A stretch of DNA of 64,000 bases from Liopterus haemorrhoidalis. Taxonomy: Eukaryota > Arthropoda > Insecta > Coleoptera > Dytiscidae. The notes below the pieces were generated by a model, which ran no database searches, was not told where the DNA came from, and was given only the letters and a program-made list of their open reading frames with translations. This document shows positions 10,239 through 22,195 of this stretch, piece by piece. The stretch lies in assembly GCA_963971575.1 (NCBI GenBank), contig OZ020612.1:32033916-32097915 (forward strand). The letters are read 5' to 3'. Made by a program: the position numbers and the translations under genes. Within the stretch, counting starts at the first letter, position 1. The number at the start of each line of letters is the position of its first letter.

Positions 10239-10457
10239 TTAAGTTATGATATTAAAATTCAGTATATTTTGCAATACAATTGTAGCTTCACTTCTGGTAT
10301 CACTTGTGGTAGTACTGTCCTCTGGTAATTTTTCTAATAGTTCTACTAATTCTTCCACCCCATCGACAATGACTCTAACCGCTTGTGCTCTGGCGCTCCA
10401 TTGTGTTTCAGATTCACGTTTAACAGTTTTCTTTAAAGCATTTTTTATAATTCCCAT
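10239..10457 (-). pseudogene. hAT transposase fragment (KRESETQWSARA motif)
   Basis: Contains KRESETQWSARAQAVRVI, equivalent to the SETRWSAR motif of hAT transposases of the ZMYM1 kind, followed by a leucine-rich helix. Further upstream on the minus strand, near 10530-10590, CYNHSLNLVGV resembles the CHSLNLVG motif of the same proteins in another frame. These order correctly as N- to C-terminal parts of one decayed transposase. Confidence 0.7.
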
Positions 10458-11246
10458 CGTAATGTTGAACGTGAGAAAAAGAGGTATATATTTTCAATTA
10501 TTCCAAGACATGTTACAACCATTGGATCTTACTTAGCTGCAGTAACTCCTACTAAATTTAGTGAGTGGTTATAGCATAAAAGTTTAGCAGCAGTAGGAGT
10601 ACAACCTGAATCTGATTCTGATACCTTTCATTTATTTACTGAAAACATTATTTCTAACATATTATATCAAGCAAATCAAGAAAGGAAATAATTAATTATA
10701 TTACAATAATAATTAATTTAAAATATATTTCCCAGAAATCAATCATAACAAAAAATTGAAATTTTCCGGAAAATCTTGTTTGTCTTGGGGACCATTTGGC
10801 GCCCCTCTGCGAGTGGCGCCCCTGGCTACGCCACTGCCCTAGGCTTACCCTATGTCTTACAAATTAATGGTGTTTAGAAGTAATGTTACGGGGGCAGGGG
10901 AAGATTTTTAAGTTAATATAAATTCACTTTTAGATAGACAGATTTTTATAAAATGAAGCAAATAATCAAAATACACGCAGATTATTTAAACAAAAATGCA
11001 TCTCGCCGACCACATTCCAGCTAGTCTTAGAGTCATAAACCGGTAGATTCAAAAATAACTCGGACATACATACAACTTGGCCAATTTTCTTTCAAAATGT
11101 AATTTCCAGTTTCCTTATATTGATTCTATTTTTTATTTCTAATTCATTTGATTTTATTCAATTTGTATTTATTTTATTTCCTGGAACGGCTGCGGAGCCC
11201 CTGAGAAGTACACGCGGAGCACAGGTTGGGAACCTCTGGTCTAATA

Positions 11247-11923
11247 TATGTAGTCTATATGTTTTCTTAACTATTATGAATATATCCAGATTAAATATGC
11301 CTCTCTAAGGGAAAAGTATAAATAAAAAGAAAGTAAAAAAGGTATTCAAAGAAAAACTTTTTATTTATTGCATTCTTTCTCAAACAACCAAAAAAATTAG
11401 TAAAGAAATAAGTATTTACTATGCTACTGTGGATTACAGAATTATGAGTATATTTCATTTCATATCATGTTTGAGAAAGTAAAGGAATAAATAACACATG
11501 AATTGCAGGAAAAACACATAACATTTCTTCGTAATAACACTCATTTATTGAAATTATTGAGAGCTTTCCTATATTTATTTAAATATCCACAGTTACATAA
11601 TAATATGTAATGGCAGTATATTTAGATTACGTACATAACCTCTGCTTATACAATACATATAATTGCCATCCAGTATACCGTTTAGTCTAATGTGTTTTTT
11701 ATTTTATTTGTTTTAAATAATGAATGTTTCATAAAAATGCCAACCATGCAAAACCTTATAATGGGTGGTAATAATGTATACTTAGAACAAGTACTGTTTT
11801 ATATACTCTTTATAAAAAAATGGCAATGACTGTCGCTTCAAAAGTTGGAACAATATACTTGAAACAGAAAAGATAGCCATAGGCCATCAGGAGTAGCATT
11901 AGAATTATAAGTGAAACTGTACT
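11247..11923. other. AT-rich spacer, nothing recognised
   Basis: No gene, repeat or element end was recognised. Confidence 0.4.
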
Positions 11924-11927
11924 TGAA

Positions 11928-12575
11928 AGTTGCGTTCAGAGCTCTTTAAATTAGTTGGCTGTGGACTGGCAATTATTGAATGTGATATCACACAAATAGT
12001 ATTTTGGGAAAATTAATGTATTAATTCAAGGCCGAAAGGCATGAATAAACTATTATCTAGTTGACTGTGGACTGTGAGCTATTCATAAATTTAATAGATA
12101 GCTTTAACGTAACAGGCATCGTTTATAGCTAATGAAATTAGTGAGTTACTAATAGTGCAACATCGGTGTGTCTTTAAACCAACTACGGTGGCTTCTTAAA
12201 ATGTTTAATATCTATTATCGTTTTCCTAATTCTGCTGTCCTAGATTTTTTACTAACTAAACCTAACCTAATTACCTAAATTGATCATATTTACTGTTCGT
12301 CTTTGTAATTTTGGGCGAGATTTGTTGTAATTGGCGCGATGACATTTTAGGTTAGATTATGTAAAGGCATACAATATGAACGTTCTCACTGATGTAGACT
12401 GAGATAGCCGATGTGTTTATATGTATGTCTCATTAAAACAACTCGCTACAAAGTTTATTAAATTTAGAGGTATGAACGGCTTGCCCGCTTTATCATATGA
12501 CAAACTTGTAGTGACAATCAACAGTGCACAAGCTATAGTCTACAGTCCATTAATCTAAGAGTTCTGAACGCAGCT
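11928..12575. mobile_element. TIR element with AGYTGCGTTCAGA ends
   Basis: Left AGTTGCGTTCAGAGCTCTT and right (reverse complement) AGCTGCGTTCAGAACTCTT form imperfect inverted ends of about 40 bp. TGAA flanks both sides (11924-11927 and 12576-12579). No transposase is seen. A second element with nearly the same end lies at 57457-57963. The superfamily is uncertain; a Harbinger or mariner-type MITE are both possible. Confidence 0.65.
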
Positions 12576-12739
12576 TGAAGTTCCATTCGTTTGTTCCATA
12601 GCGATAAAGTAAACTCTAGAATATGTTAAATAAAAATATCCGAAATTTCACGGTGAAACATTATGTAATAGAGGTAGGTATACTAAAACAAATACTCGAT
12701 ATGTTTGACTAATTTTAATTTTATTGCATTCAATACTAG

Positions 12740-13470
12740 TGCGATAAATATGATTAATTTAATGAATTAATCTATTAATAAAGCTGTTGAATGGGGACAT
12801 ATTTGCGTTTCGGGGATGGAGAGAAGTAGAAGGAATTATGATGTCAGAATATGTATATTCTTGGTAAATGCTAGAATCGAACGTATTTTGAGGAACTAAT
12901 ATAATACTGAGATCAAGGAGGTTAAAGTATTTATTATTTTCAATTTCAAGATTGAATTAAATTGAATTATTTATATTATTAATGTATTTCAATAATGACT
13001 CTAATAATCTATCTATAGCTTCCCATAATCCGATATCATCTACGTATCGTACCAGAACTTAATGACCAGTGGTGGTAGACCAATGTTTCTCGGACCGGAT
13101 TAAATAATCACTTGAGGAACTGGGGCGGACGTCGGAAATTCACCTGGAAACGAGGAGGGAGAAAATTTCTAAAAACCACTGAAAGACGTATGGGAACAGA
13201 AATACATAAAACACTTGAGAACAGGGCAAAAATTCTGAAAATAGCATGGGGTTAGGGGGGGGGGGGGATGCAAGAATTCAAAACATCACTTAAGAACGAA
13301 ATGGCACAATTTAGTGCGGGTCATTCAAAAACTACTTTCGGATAAGATACGGCCAGCAAGCCGTATGTTCGACACCACTGACATAAACGACTCCTCACCT
13401 TTATTCAAAAATATCGAGGTCGAACATGTGGAAATATAATTTAGCCAAGATGTCGAAAAGCACCTGCAAC
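12740..13470 (-). pseudogene. Penelope-like element RT relic, split by a hAT
   Basis: Minus-strand translation shows the PLE RT core: ILAKLYFHMFDLDIFE-like text near 13400-13440, then RYVDDIGLW (motif C with catalytic DD, near 13030-13050), then LLESLLKYINNINNSI, and after one in-frame stop NLEIENNKYFNLLDL and a PRNANMSPFNSFINRL segment. These match the order around RYVDD, K(F)T.E.E....PFLD and R.PT..T in PLEs. A short hAT (13077-13380) is inserted between the first two blocks. GIY-YIG is not seen. Dead copy. Confidence 0.65.
13077..13380. mobile_element. Short hAT-like element inside the PLE relic
   Basis: Starts CAGTGGTGGTAGACCAATG and ends CATACGGC-type inverse, with CAGTGGTGTCGAACATACGG as the reverse complement of the right end. 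The flanking 8 bp do not match well, so the target duplication has decayed. About 300 bp, no coding. Confidence 0.5.
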
Positions 13471-13480
13471 AAATTAAATG

Positions 13481-15176
13481 CCTTATATTTTCCTGTTATT
13501 TCCCCCAAGTTGCAACTGGAGGTTAAATTGAATTCTGACTAGTAAATAGTGTAAGAAAAGTCCTTCCCTTCTGCAGGGTAGGGGACCAGAGATCTGACTA
13601 TAAACTTTTGAACATCAAGGGGAACATGGACATCCACCGAACGTGTACGTGAGCACGTTGTCCAGGATACAGATACATCGTGTCATGTATTATTGACGGA
13701 TTCTGGGAATTTTTAGAGAATTTATGTAAGGTAGGCAACGGGAGAAAAGATCAATGTTCAGATATGTAGGGAAGGCTTCTTATAGACATATGTATACATT
13801 TTATTACTAATAGAGAGTTTTTACATAAAAGTAATATATCAGACAAATATATTAATATTATTATTACTTATTTATAATTAGTTGCTTATTTTTACTTTTT
13901 TATTTTGTAATGGTTTTATTTCCAACACAAAAGGGTAGAAATATTTAGCTGCCCTGGGATTGTAATAATTACTGGGATTAATTATGCGGGTCATCTATTG
14001 GCGGTATTAATTAATTTTTTACTCACTAAACTGAAGTTAGTTCGTATATGGGACACGGACAACTGATTATAAAACAGGTGGGGACAAAGCATTTGCTCAG
14101 TGCGGAGGGCGAGAAACTTATAACGCAAGGTAGCCACATAAGTGAAAGATAGTTTTGTGAACTAATTTCAACCAGAAGCAAATTGCCGGAAACTAGCAGA
14201 AGAAACTGCGGTTGTTGTAAAGCTCAGATCAGATAGAAGGTCACCTTCAAAGCGACAGAATTTAATGTTTTCCAGGAGTACCCTTGCAAATCCCCGTGTT
14301 GATCGAGTCCTGGAATATCCCTGGGAACTGTTGAGAGATTCCGTGAGCGAAGTGAAGACTTATAAGTTAAGATCATGTGTCAAAGTGATATAACCTCGCA
14401 GCGCTAGCCTCCAATTTACTTTAGAGGAGGCACAGCGCCTCAACGGATGTGGAAGTGGCCGACAAACCGGTTTAGTAACACCGTCTTGTAGAAGATTACC
14501 TGATTACCTATACAAAAGGTCGTTGCATCTACCGTGACCATTTCTTATGCGATTAAGTTTTTTCGTTATGTGTCTAGGGAGATCGAAACCAGGAAGTTTT
14601 TTAGATTCATCTGATACTATGGCGCCATTCATCACTTTTGGCTCGTTCCATAAATCATTCTAAGCTACTTTGGTATCCAAATGTGATTGTAGTTTATGAT
14701 CCATCCAAATAGGTGCTCTTGATTTCAGTCGTAAGGCAGGAAAAGAGTCTAAGTCTCCTTTAATTGGCATGTGATCACAATTGGTCGCTTTATCCCATTC
14801 ACGTTTACTTGCAGATGTTCGTCTAAGTGGTGGGGGTGGGGACGATATTTTAGATAACACCGGCAGCCAAACAAAAAATAATTTTGACATATTTTATAGA
14901 TCTCTTCCTGTGACCTGCCCACTTGACTTGTCTCTCTACTGGCTCACTGTAAACCAGCCATAAAGATTATTGCTTCAATATTGTCGTATATTATTATGGT
15001 TTAAATTAATTCTCTGTTAATAAATAATATTAATTGGGAGTTGTTCTTTCTAGTCACAAACCACACATCCGATGTACTGAATATCCACATGTCATGTGTA
15101 AGTGGGTGACACTTAGATTCCTGTCCCTTTTATTTCAGGATATAAGAGGGAAGGTAAGTGACTATTTTGTCCTTTG
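13481..15176. other. Spacer with a possible non-LTR C-terminal relic
   Basis: Mostly unrecognised. At about 14495-14600 on the minus strand one reads FDLPRHITKKLNRIRNGHGR, close to the LPR..W..LNR.RTG.GRC motif that lies near the C-terminus of some non-LTR retrotransposon proteins. No RT block could be linked to it. Confidence 0.35.
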
Positions 15177-15184
15177 GCAATAGC

Positions 15185-15379
15185 TAGGGTGACCATCCGT
15201 CGCGGTTTTCCGGGATTGTCCCGGTGTCCCGAAAAATGTTTTCGAGACGATCGATTGTCCCGGTTTTTACATAATTCTGCATTAATATTACAACTAGTTA
15301 ATCTAGAGGGGTGAGGACCTTCTTTTTTTTGTGCAACCCCTGTGTCCCGGTTACCCTTCACTGAAATCTGGTCACCCTA
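15185..15379. mobile_element. hAT MITE (TAGGGTGACCA ends)
   Basis: Ends TAGGGTGACCA and TGGTCACCCTA, with the exact 8-bp target duplication GCAATAGC (15177-15184 and 15380-15387). Inside are CCCGGTGTCCCGAAAA and its inverse-like arms, and one diverged copy of the GGTGAGGACC...T-tract module. Same family as 7676-7826. Confidence 0.9.
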
Positions 15380-15387
15380 GCAATAGC

Positions 15388-16265
15388 CCAATTGCCTGGT
15401 CCTACCATCAGTTTTATCCATCTGAAGATCTTGAACTGGAGCCCTTTTATAAATTATTCCTCACCACCCCTCTCCGACACTGAGCTGAGCTGTGCCATAG
15501 GGCGCTTTGGTTGACTCAATTTTATAATCGCAATTTGCTACACAGTAGATTGTAATAATTTATTTAAGTTTCATTCAAGCTCAACAAGGTTACTCAACAA
15601 TGATTTCGGAATTATGAATTGTCTATATATCGATTTATCCTTTTTGACATGAGAATTTTTTGCTATAATGTAAAAAATAAGTGAAACATTACAAATTTAG
15701 ATAACGCACCCTAGCTCTGGAATGTTCATTTGGTTTATTATACGGATCGCTATATGGATCTAAAAATATGTATAATTTAATTTTTTTTTTAAATATTATC
15801 TCTAAAAATTACTCTATGTTCTAGCTAGAGAACCACTGGTTTAAAAAATAAAAATAGTTCTCTAATGTACATGCGTATGTAATTACTTAATTTTGTATTA
15901 TGATTATTACTGATAATAAAGATTATTATTATAAGCAGATGTTCCCCTCGGTCTCCTACAACTTTGTTTTGTAGTTTTTTTTTCTTTTTTTTTTTTTTTT
16001 CTCTAATAACAAAGAAAATAATGGCGGTGTCCCGTTTCGCTGTTACACCTATTCTTGCCATAAATACTATTATAAAGTTACATAAATTTCAGTGAAATTC
16101 CACAAGAAGCTTAAAAATATTTTCATTTTATTTTAGTACATACTAGATAGGTGTATTTGAAAACAATGAAACCCAGTCACTTTCCAAAATTAACACCTCT
16201 GACCGATACACAGCTCTTAAGACTCTGCGGCCACTCGTTAATACAATTACGAAGGGATTTTTGAA
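15388..16265. other. AT-rich spacer, nothing recognised
   Basis: Contains low-complexity T and TAT tracts (15960-16000). GAGAACCACTGG at about 15828 resembles one hAT end, but no partner was found. Confidence 0.4.
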
Positions 16266-16269
16266 AATG

Positions 16270-16700
16270 CTTCCATGAAGAGTTTTTTAATATTGAGGAG
16301 GCTTTCAACGGCCAGAACGACATGGTGTTTGCTACAACTTCACGAGAAGCTTGTGAGAAAGCGCCGACGACCCAGAGCGGACTTTTCCATTACCGTGCTT
16401 CAGTTATGGTGTGATGGGGCGAGAGCTATGATGATACCACTAAGCTTAATTTTTACGAGAAAGGGATAAAAACATCCGTCAAAGACTACTAGAAAACACT
16501 GTTGAAGTCGTTAGTTAAAGAACTGAACAACTCCCTCTTCGCTGGTTACCACTGAATCTTCCAACAAGATTCAGCGCCAGCCCATTATACGAGAGCTGCG
16601 TAGCAGTGACTTAAAAGCAGTAATACGTCTATCGTTTCGTTCCAGTACTGGGTACCTCGGTAAAGATCCGTGTATCCCAAAAAAGTGTACGCCAGATTTT
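16270..16700 (+). pseudogene. Tc1/mariner-type transposase relic
   Basis: Across several frames one can read FNIEEAFNGQNDMVFA, SVMVWWG.SYD, LNFYEKGIKTSVKDY and WIFQQDSAPAHYTRAA. The VMVWG block and the FQQDSAPAH block are hallmarks of Tc1/mariner (IS630-type) transposases; the Asp in QQD is the second catalytic residue. At least three frameshifts or stops separate the blocks, and the third catalytic region is not clear. No inverted ends were located. Old relic. Confidence 0.7.
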
Positions 16701-19097
16701 CTTTAATAATTTAAAAACTATAAAAGGTAGCAACAATATGGTCTACCGAAATAGCGTTCAAGTTCAAATAACGCAATAGTGAGCGGCGCGAGCATCCGCC
16801 ATAGTATATAGTTAAAATTTTATTTTTTGCGTTACAAAATACATACAAAATTCAAAGATACATTTCCGCTAATAATATTACATAAATTTCTATTCCTATC
16901 AACAATTTTTAATAAACTTAAATAATCCAATTACACATGATCTAAATTCTCGAACAGGAAATGTCACTTAAGCCAAAACTCTTATAAGATGATATCTACT
17001 GCTTGATTTAGCAACAGATATCTGGCGGTCAGTTAACTTGAGTATCGTTGGAATGCTGCAGCCATGATGCACCAACCTAACTGTCGCTCCAGAAATATCC
17101 TTCGGGAACATGCAGCAACACAGTCAACTATCAACGCGAATATGCACTCATGTTTTAAAATACGCTCAACAAACCTGCTAAGCGCGTCTAAATACTCACT
17201 ATAAACATACAGTTCATGCATAAAGAATTTATACATGCCTATGCAAAGGAAGTACAAAATTAACATTTCGTTAGTTCATCTCAGTTGTTGTTTGTCTATA
17301 ACTTTATAAAAGTTTTATACCATTAATAGCGTTTCATTAATTCTAGTACTGGCTTCAAAATGTGAATACCATAAGAAAATATTATAGAAGTTTCATTCAT
17401 ATTCTATAATATTTTCATTAATATCAATAGCCAATAACAGGACTCATAGTTAGGGGGGGGGGCATTTATGATGTTACCAGTGAAAACTGATAAGGGACTG
17501 GTAGCTTGCGGACTGCATGTGACCCGGAACATTATTTTTGTGACGCCTGAAGCGTTAATGAAAAAAAACTTGAGTTTATTTAGGATATAAATATATTTAA
17601 AAAATGTAAAATATACTGTCTTCTCCCTTTTCTGGTCATTAAAAAAAAAATCATGGAGTCCTTCGGGATATTTGAAGTTCCGCACTGCTTTTCATTTTGT
17701 ATGAAAAATAGACCGCGATCCAAATGATTATTATTTCATTATTTGTTGATAAAAATAATGTTAATCCATGTAACAAAAGCCTTCATTTCATATCCCACAA
17801 AATTCTACTTTTTTTTTTTTTTTGTTCTCTGATAAATACATATTTGTTTATATTTTTCGCGGGACATATTTTCGAAATCTCAGTATTTCTCGTACATGTG
17901 TCCAATTCTCTAAATCCAGTCGCTTGGCCACAATTTCTACCAAACGGACAAACAAATATGATGAAATAAGAATTTCTTGATTATAACTACGAACACATAA
18001 AGATAACATGGGAATATGCACTTTCTTCTAACTTTAATATTAATCATAATAAAATATATCTTATATTTATATTCAAAATGCATAAGTTATTTTGCTATAC
18101 GATTATTTTAAATTTGCAAAATTTTCATTTCGTTGGATCTTAAAGGGAGGAACGTGCCCCCAGAATACGCCAGTGGACAATATTATTTATATTAGAAGAT
18201 AAAGGTGCGGAAAAATAGAAAGAGAAGTTTAATTTTAGTTCATTCCTCTTCTCTAAATGTCAAGTGTTAGATGTCAACACATTTTTAAGTAATTAAATTA
18301 AATTATCTAATCAAATAATTTCGTAGTACATTGATTGGAAATCATTAACTTGAGTCTAATACCAGATTTTAAGATACCGTGGAACAATATCGACATCCAC
18401 ACCTTGTAGTTTGTTCAAAATGTTCATTTATTTATATAGATGAAAGATGGAAAATTATTTTTATCCGATAACTAATTCATAAATTTTGAATAAAATTAAT
18501 ATTTAGTGCATATTTATAATAAAAATAAATCCCAAGGTCTAGGCGGTCCATGAAGCAGGGAATATAAGTTCTGTTTCTTTGACCACTGGCACCGACTAAA
18601 AGCCCCGTGATCGGTGACGTGTAGATGCTTCGACACTTGGAAATCATTTTGAAATATTAAATACTCTGAATTAACTCCGCAGCTATTTATTTTACAGTGT
18701 ACCGAAAACTGAAAATTCCGAAGTGAAGTTACTTGGTAGCTCTGCTTATATTTATAGTACTACTCAATAAATATGCACTACAAATTCATCAGCTGAAAAA
18801 TGTGATAAGAGCTAAGTTTCATATATGGACATTGTATCATCGTGTTTTCGTGTCCAACTATGCACTAACCTGATTTCAATGTAATTTTAAAGCTCGTAGC
18901 TATTAAATGATACTGTTTATAATTATTATTAATGCACTAAAAACTGGACAAAGTTCAAAACGAAAATAAACATCCAGGAATTAAAAAACGTAATCCAAGT
19001 TGAAGGAACCACGAAAAACAACTATATGGTCTTTTCTAATGAATGAATTCCAAAACAAGTTCCTAATTGCGCGAAACTCTGTTATAAAATTTTATGA
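16701..19097. other. AT-rich spacer, nothing recognised
   Basis: No recognisable coding, RNA gene or element end. A poly(G) run occurs at 17453-17461 and poly(T) runs near 17811. Confidence 0.4.
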
Positions 19098-19390
19098 TTC
19101 TTAGGCTTTTCTAAGTATTACCAAAACGCCCTTACAACGTCCCTCATGTAGAAATTGTGACCAAATGTCTGAACATAGATAGATGACATTTTACATACTT
19201 ATACAAATCTTTAATCCACATATAGGAAAACTATGAGAGAGGAGAGTTCAAAAAATCATGCAGCGGGAAATATATATGTATATACAAATTTGTATTTAAC
19301 GGGAATAGAATTGATGTTTAAAATTTTGAGTCTGACATCAAATTACGACCCTGAATGCATATATAATGAAACAAAAATTAATTTTTATAG
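19098..19390 (+). repeat. Dispersed MITE-like repeat, decayed copy
   Basis: Starts TCTTAGGCTTTTCTAAGTAT, a diverged form of TTTTTAGGGTTTTGTAAGCA, then ACCAAAACGCCCTTAC as in other copies. The middle (CCACATATAGGA..ACTAT, AGAGTTCA, ATATATATGT) follows the copy at 40198-40560. The right end is not clear. Confidence 0.45.
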
Positions 19391-19465
19391 ATATATCTCG
19401 GATTCAATGCAGCTGACGCCGCTTCTCCGTTCTCAATTTCCAGTAACTCCTGTCATGACATAAGT

Positions 19466-19930
19466 CTTCTGTTAGTCCTCTCGTCGACATTGCTTCCTCT
19501 ATTCCAGCTCTCCAACATCGTCTAGGTCTTCCTCGTTTTCTTCTTCTCTCTGGTATCCGTTATTCTATTTGCATGACTGAACCAGATTAGTTGTTTGGTT
19601 TCGATCGTGTAAATTATATTTTGTTGTATTTTTGCTGTTTTTCTAATTGTTTCATTTCTTATTCTCTCCAGTTTTGATTTTCAACAGCTCTTTCGGTAAA
19701 AATCCATTTCCGTAGCTAGTAATTTATTTCTGTGTCTGCTATTGATGTCCCACACTTCACATCCGTAAGTTGGTAAACTTTGCACAATTATTATAAAAAC
19801 TGTTCTTTTCGTCTGCATTGTGATCTTATCCCACAGCATGGAATTTAGAAACTCACTACTTGTCGTGTTCTATAGATTCTGATGTTGATTTCCTGGTTAC
19901 TCGTACCTGTGTTGTCCATTAATACTCTTA
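19466..19930 (-). pseudogene. Non-LTR retrotransposon C-terminal relic
   Basis: Minus-strand text reads MDFYRKSCLKSRLERIRNET, then TKQLIWFGHVMQIE, then RRRRPRRW and IEEAMSTRGL. This is the familiar tail of proteins annotated as endonuclease-reverse transcriptase (ISR..RIRN..I, TKQLIW.GHV.RM, GRPR..W). Stops and indels are present. The RT catalytic domain is absent here. Confidence 0.7.
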
Positions 19931-20090
19931 GATATTTATATTTTAATTAAAATTAATTTTTGAAAAATAAAATATTTTTATGGAATTTTTAACAAATATG
20001 TGTCAAAAAAACTTTTTTTTTAAATTTATTGTATGGTATCAAAATAAGTGTAGCTATGTTGTACTGTATGTTGCATGTATACTGTGTTCT

Positions 20091-20430
20091 TCTTCTTCTT
20101 CTGTAGGCACTATCAGTCAGGTTGACTTTTGGCCTCATTCACATAAATCCTTCATCTTGAACTGTTCATTGTCGGGTCTTGCCAAGTGCCCTGTATACCA
20201 ATACTTGTTAGATCTTCAGTTAGCTGATCTCTCCATCTCTTGCGAGGTCTTCTCACTGGTCGACGGGTATTCAATTTTCCTTCCCATATCTTCCTTATCA
20301 TTATGTCCTCCCTCGTCCTCATAACATGTCCCATCCACTGTAATCGTCTGCCTCTCATTTCTCCTGTGATACTCGGCCTTGAGTACAGTTCTCGGATATC
20401 TACTCTGGTCACTTGTATAAAAACAAATTA
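20091..20430 (-). pseudogene. Non-LTR retrotransposon C-terminal relic (GHVMR...GRPRKRW)
   Basis: A frame at 20152-20412 encodes RRLQWMGHVMRTREDIMIRK, WEGKLNTRRPVRRPRKRWRD and LTEDLTSIGI, the C-terminal tail found in several non-LTR retroelement proteins after the RT thumb. A second copy of the same 300-bp region lies at 43620-43925 on the same strand, with about nine in ten bases alike by eye. The CTT repeat at 20089-20102, found again at the edge of the other copy, may be the element's simple 3' tail in reverse orientation. Dead fragment. Confidence 0.7.
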
Positions 20431-20570
20431 AGAAGAAATTTTGATTTCAGCACTTTTGAAATTGTATTTCATGTTGGTATTAAAAATGTCACTTTCTTAA
20501 TATGTCATTCAATTTGACATATGCCATAATGAAATATTATTTCATAATTATAATGATTACATAAGCCGAT

Positions 20571-21664
20571 ATGTGTTTTCTATACAAAGTATTAGGTAAA
20601 TTTAATAATCTTGTACCTGCCAGAGAAACTCTCTCCTATTCGCTATTTTATTGCAGAATCCAGGCGACATTTTTTTTTAAGAAACCTTTTAATAGTTCAC
20701 AATATGGTTTCCGTAAGAGAGTCATTGATTATGTAACAGAATGTCTCAATGAGAAACATTTCTGTCTCGCCACATTTATAAACTTAAGCAAAGCTTTCGA
20801 CTGTGTCACTCTATACTTTTGCAAAAGTTAAAAGATTACAATTTCGATGAGAACAGCTGCGCTTTAATTAAATCATATCTGAAAGGTAGAAAACAGTATG
20901 TTTCTCTAAACTCGAGAAAATCTCAATATAGAAGCGTCCACTGTGGAGTACCTCAAAGATCTGTACTAGGCCCAATCTTTTTTCTCATTTACATAAATGA
21001 TCTTCCAGCAAACATAAGCGCTAATTCGGTACTTTATGCTGATGACACTACCTTGTTAGATAGATCCGAATGCTTCGACACTCTATTGAGAAATAGCACG
21101 AACATAGCCGCCGATGTAAATCAATGGTTCCTGGCCAATCAACTATCCCTGAATGTGAAGAAAACACAGAAACTAATAATAACTACTAAGAAACACAGCT
21201 TTGAGAAAGTCTCTGATGTTCAATTCTTGGGTGTATGTATTGATCCACACTTAAAATGGGATCGACACGCTCACAACTTGTCCAATCAGTTGTGCAAAAC
21301 TATATTTCTCCTCAGAAGCCTAAGACATTCTGTAACACTTGAAATTCTTTTGACTTATCATTCTCTTTTTCATTCCCATATAGCATATGCTCTTTTAACC
21401 TGGGACCACTCGGCTAATGGAATCTTCTCTTTGCAGCGGCGTGCTCTTAGAATTATTAAGGGGGTTAGCTATCAAGCTGACTGTAGACTCTTCTTTACTG
21501 AATTTAATATAATAATTTTGCCTTTAATTTATATTTATCAGTGCTTGCTACGAGTACACAATAATTGTGATAATCTGATGACTCATGAGAATCTATCCAC
21601 CATTACTACACTAGGCACAAAAAGAATATTTCTCCAAGACCACTATAGAATTTACCAATTCTAA
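20571..21664 (+). pseudogene. CR1/L2-type non-LTR reverse transcriptase, frameshifted
   Basis: Two overlapping frames (20571-20831 and 20819-21664) join into one RT. Blocks in order: SSQYGFRKRVIDYV, FINLSKAFDCV (motif A, usually FIDLSKAFD; here the catalytic Asp at motif A is retained in AFD), KSYLKGRKQYV, GVPQRSVLGPIFFLIYINDLP (motif B), VLYADDTTLL (motif C), QLSLNVKKTQ, VQFLGVCIDPHLKW, and a tail LQRRALRIIKGVSYQADCRLFF. The GVPQ.SVLGP..FLIYINDLP form points to the CR1/L2/Crack/Daphne group. A frameshift at about 20815 and a truncated 5' end make it inactive. Coding similarity goes on past 21664 in another frame to about 21800. Confidence 0.85.
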
Positions 21665-22063
21665 AACCAAATTTGACTACAGAAAGTTAATATTCTAACA
21701 CAAGAGTTGGAATGTTATTCTAAAGCACTTATCTTCTTATGCATTTCGCGTGTATTTCATTCCATCACTTGTTATGGAATAACTATTCCATACTTGTAGT
21801 CTTTTGTTTTTGTAGGGTTACATTAAGATATATGCAACGTTTACATTAAATAAATGCAACATAACTTCCTAACCTAAAATAGTGGCCGATGGGCGGTAAA
21901 TTAAATTAAAATTAAACAAATAATAAATAAAAAAAATAGTTTAGTTAATTGATTAATTTGTAATGTAATATAAATTATTTGTTAAGATAAAATGTTTGTT
22001 AAAATAATTATTTGTTATTTTTTTTCTTTCTGGTGGTCGTGGAGAATGTAGGGTCTGTGACTC

Positions 22064-22163
22064 GGTTGGAAGAGAAAATTCGATGCTCGTGGTTCCTCAC
22101 GCTCGCCTGCGGCTCGCGCTCGGATCGAATGTTCCACTCGCATCGAATTTTCTCATTCCAACC
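22064..22163. repeat. Fold-back repeat, 22-bp arms
   Basis: GGTTGGAAGAGAAAATTCGA (22064-22083, continuing TG) is inverted at 22141-22163 with a single-base indel. The centre is GC-rich with CGCTCG/CGAGC-like repeats. The total is 100 bp. It could be a tiny MITE or a structured RNA; no target duplication was found. Confidence 0.55.
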
Positions 22164-22195
22164 TTGTTACAGTATATACTATTACTGCCCATATA

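Larger units (their letters stand above)
8791..10836 (-). mobile_element. hAT element (inner), with decayed transposase on minus strand
   Basis: Ends are CAGTGGCGTAGCGAGC and GGCTACGCCACTG, followed inside by GGCGCCC-rich arms. The 8-bp target duplication CCCTAGGC is exact (8783-8790 and 10837-10844). Several minus-strand pieces match the hAT transposase type that is often annotated as a ZMYM1-like protein. A mariner relic is inserted at 9466-9765. The element is inactive. Confidence 0.9.
8721..11238. mobile_element. hAT element (outer), with nested insertions
   Basis: Left end CAGTGGTTCCCAACC and right end GGTTGGGAACCTCTG are inverted copies. The 8-bp target duplication GTCTAATA is exact (8713-8720 and 11239-11246). 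Its own sequence is only about 70 bp on the left and 400 bp on the right, without a transposase, so it is non-autonomous. Everything between 8791 and 10836 is a later insertion. It starts only 32 bp after the Helitron 3' end. Confidence 0.9.

Noticed and set aside
15826..15842. GAGAACCACTGG as a hAT right end (also at about 35790)
   Set aside because: No partner end or duplication was found at either place; 12 bp is too short to call.
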